From Nitrospira defluvii (GTDB taxonomy: Bacteria > Nitrospirota > Nitrospiria > Nitrospirales > Nitrospiraceae): 6,236 nucleotides of DNA. Below are positions 5,656 to 6,236 of the stretch, one piece after another. The notes below the pieces were generated by a model, which ran no database searches, had not been told where the DNA came from, and was given only the letters and a program-made list of their open reading frames with translations. Each line of letters opens with the position of its first letter. The stretch's first letter is position 1. The stretch is from NCBI GenBank assembly GCA_016199015.1, contig JACQHN010000135.1, forward strand, positions 1 to 6,236. Reading direction: 5' to 3'. Both the position numbers and the translations under genes were made by a program.

Positions 5656-6009
5656 TCAGGACGAATGGGAATCGATCATCCTGATGATCGCCTGGAGATC
5701 GCCTCTGACACGCTGTGCCAGTTCTTTCCGGGATCCACGCTTCTTCACCGTGGCCCGTCCCCGACGAGCCCAGTAGCGCTTGACGCCGGCCAACGTATGC
5801 CCTTCTTCGTAGAGCATCCGCTTAATCTCCAGCACCGTATCCACGTCTCGTTGGACATACAGCCGCTGATTGCCACGGCTTTTCTTTGGTTTGAGGAAGC
5901 TGAACTCCGACTCCCAAAACCGCAAGACATAAGCCGGCAACTTTGAAATCTTGCTGACTTCGCCGATTTTATAAAAAACCTTACTTCCCAGTCTGGGTTC
6001 ATTCCCCAT
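5656..6009 (-). CDS. MerR-family transcriptional regulator (small, no sensor domain)
   Basis: This 117-residue protein has an N-terminal MerR winged helix: FYKIGEVSKISKLPAYVLRFWESEF (12-36) is the helix-turn-helix, and RGNQRLYVQRDVDTVLEIKRMLYEEGHTLAGVKRYW (45-80) the wing plus second helical pair. A basic stretch follows (RRGRATVKKRGSRK, 82-95) and a short helix rather than a cysteine metal site or drug-binding domain. MerR proteins bind as dimers to promoters with long spacers and bend them. This type, next to ihfA, recurs in Deltaproteobacteria and Nitrospirota (from memory of gene order), but its targets and signal are, as far as I know, not defined. The ATG at 6009 has AGGA in GAGGA (6020-6016) 6 bases upstream. 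It starts 41 bp after the ihfA stop, so co-transcription with ihfA is likely. Confidence 0.92.
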   Translation of the reverse strand: MGNEPRLGSKVFYKIGEVSKISKLPAYVLRFWESEFSFLKPKKSRGNQRLYVQRDVDTVLEIKRMLYEEGHTLAGVKRYWARRGRATVKKRGSRKELAQRVRGDLQAIIRMIDSHSS

Positions 6010-6050
6010 GACCGGTCCTCATGCTGCGTGTGCTCGTGGCAAGATAGCGA

Positions 6051-6236
6051 CTAAGAATTGACGTATTTTTTAAACACCTGACTGGGCCGAAATGTCACCA
6101 CTCGACGGGGAGTAATCCCGATCTCTTCGCCGGTCCGTGGATTGCGTCCTTTGCGCGCCCCTTTGCTCCGAACGACGAAATTTCCAAATCCTGCAATTTT
6201 CACTGCGTCGCCTTTTTGCAGCACTCCCTTCAGCAG
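6051..6236 (-). CDS. ihfA: Integration host factor subunit alpha, C-terminal part (cut by window edge)
   Basis: The minus strand from the right edge reads 61 codons to a TAG at 6053-6051. The fragment is the DNA-binding arm and C-terminus of an HU/IHF-family protein: [20 protein letters not shown], then [19 protein letters not shown] and [11 protein letters not shown]. The conserved RNP proline that intercalates into DNA is at fragment residue 33. The [10 protein letters not shown] ending and the GRNPRTGE arm favour IHF-alpha over HU, although HU-like alternatives cannot be excluded without the N-terminus. IHF sharply bends DNA and acts as an architectural partner in replication, recombination and transcription. 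The protein ends shortly after the final helix (VFKKYVNS), a compact C-terminus. About a third of the gene lies outside the window. The MerR-type gene follows on the same strand. Confidence 0.9.
   Translation of the reverse strand: MLKGVLQKGDAVKIAGFGNFVVRSKGARKGRNPRTGEEIGITPRRVVTFRPSQVFKKYVNS

Noticed and set aside
5249..5776. Plus-strand frame encoding a peptide with [10 protein letters not shown]
   Set aside because: This is a familiar false protein produced by translating the antisense of a tRNA gene; the 5517-5593 tRNA explains it. The overlapping minus-strand frame at 5326-5556 has the same cause.

Overview
The window is a mid-GC bacterial chromosome segment dominated by housekeeping genes on the minus strand. 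The gene order ihfA - merR-like - (tRNA-Pro) - surE, followed by dedA, cysS and rlmB, recalls Nitrospirota and Deltaproteobacteria. The protein style (for example the IHF-alpha C-terminus and the MerR-like partner) fits a Nitrospira-type organism best. That is inference from memory of gene order; no 16S or other phylogenetic marker lies in the window.

Left part (1-1383): the first 31 codons of a type IV pilin-like protein run off the left edge on the minus strand. About 290 bp of non-coding DNA separate it from a complete bifunctional prepilin peptidase gene (pilD), also on the minus strand. The two are probably substrate and processing enzyme. The spacer carries three contiguous 11-bp direct repeats and a short inverted repeat that look like regulator sites. 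The 223-bp region 1161-1383 is a divergent promoter region, AT-rich in its middle part, with a near-consensus sigma-70 promoter firing rightward and a weaker one firing leftward into pilD.

Middle (1384-5357): the only plus-strand gene is a 94-residue protein that is essentially a LuxR/GerE helix-turn-helix alone. It converges, with a 20-bp gap, on a compact minus-strand cluster read right to left: surE (5'-nucleotidase), dedA (membrane lipid-carrier transporter family), cysS (cysteinyl-tRNA synthetase) and rlmB (23S rRNA 2'-O-methyltransferase). surE/dedA share an ATGA stop/start, dedA/cysS are 9 bp apart and cysS/rlmB overlap by 26 bp, so these four are almost certainly one translationally coupled transcript.

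Right part (5358-6236): upstream of surE on the same strand lie a tRNA-Pro(GGG) with encoded CCA, a small MerR-type regulator, and the 3' two-thirds of an integration host factor alpha gene (ihfA) cut by the right edge. Hairpins flank the tRNA on both sides, suggesting that it may be cut out of a longer ihfA-merR-tRNA-surE transcript.

I see no mobile element, CRISPR array, phage gene or obvious novel system. The points of interest are regulatory (repeats upstream of the pilin gene, the orphan LuxR beside pilD, the hairpin-flanked tRNA inside a protein operon).
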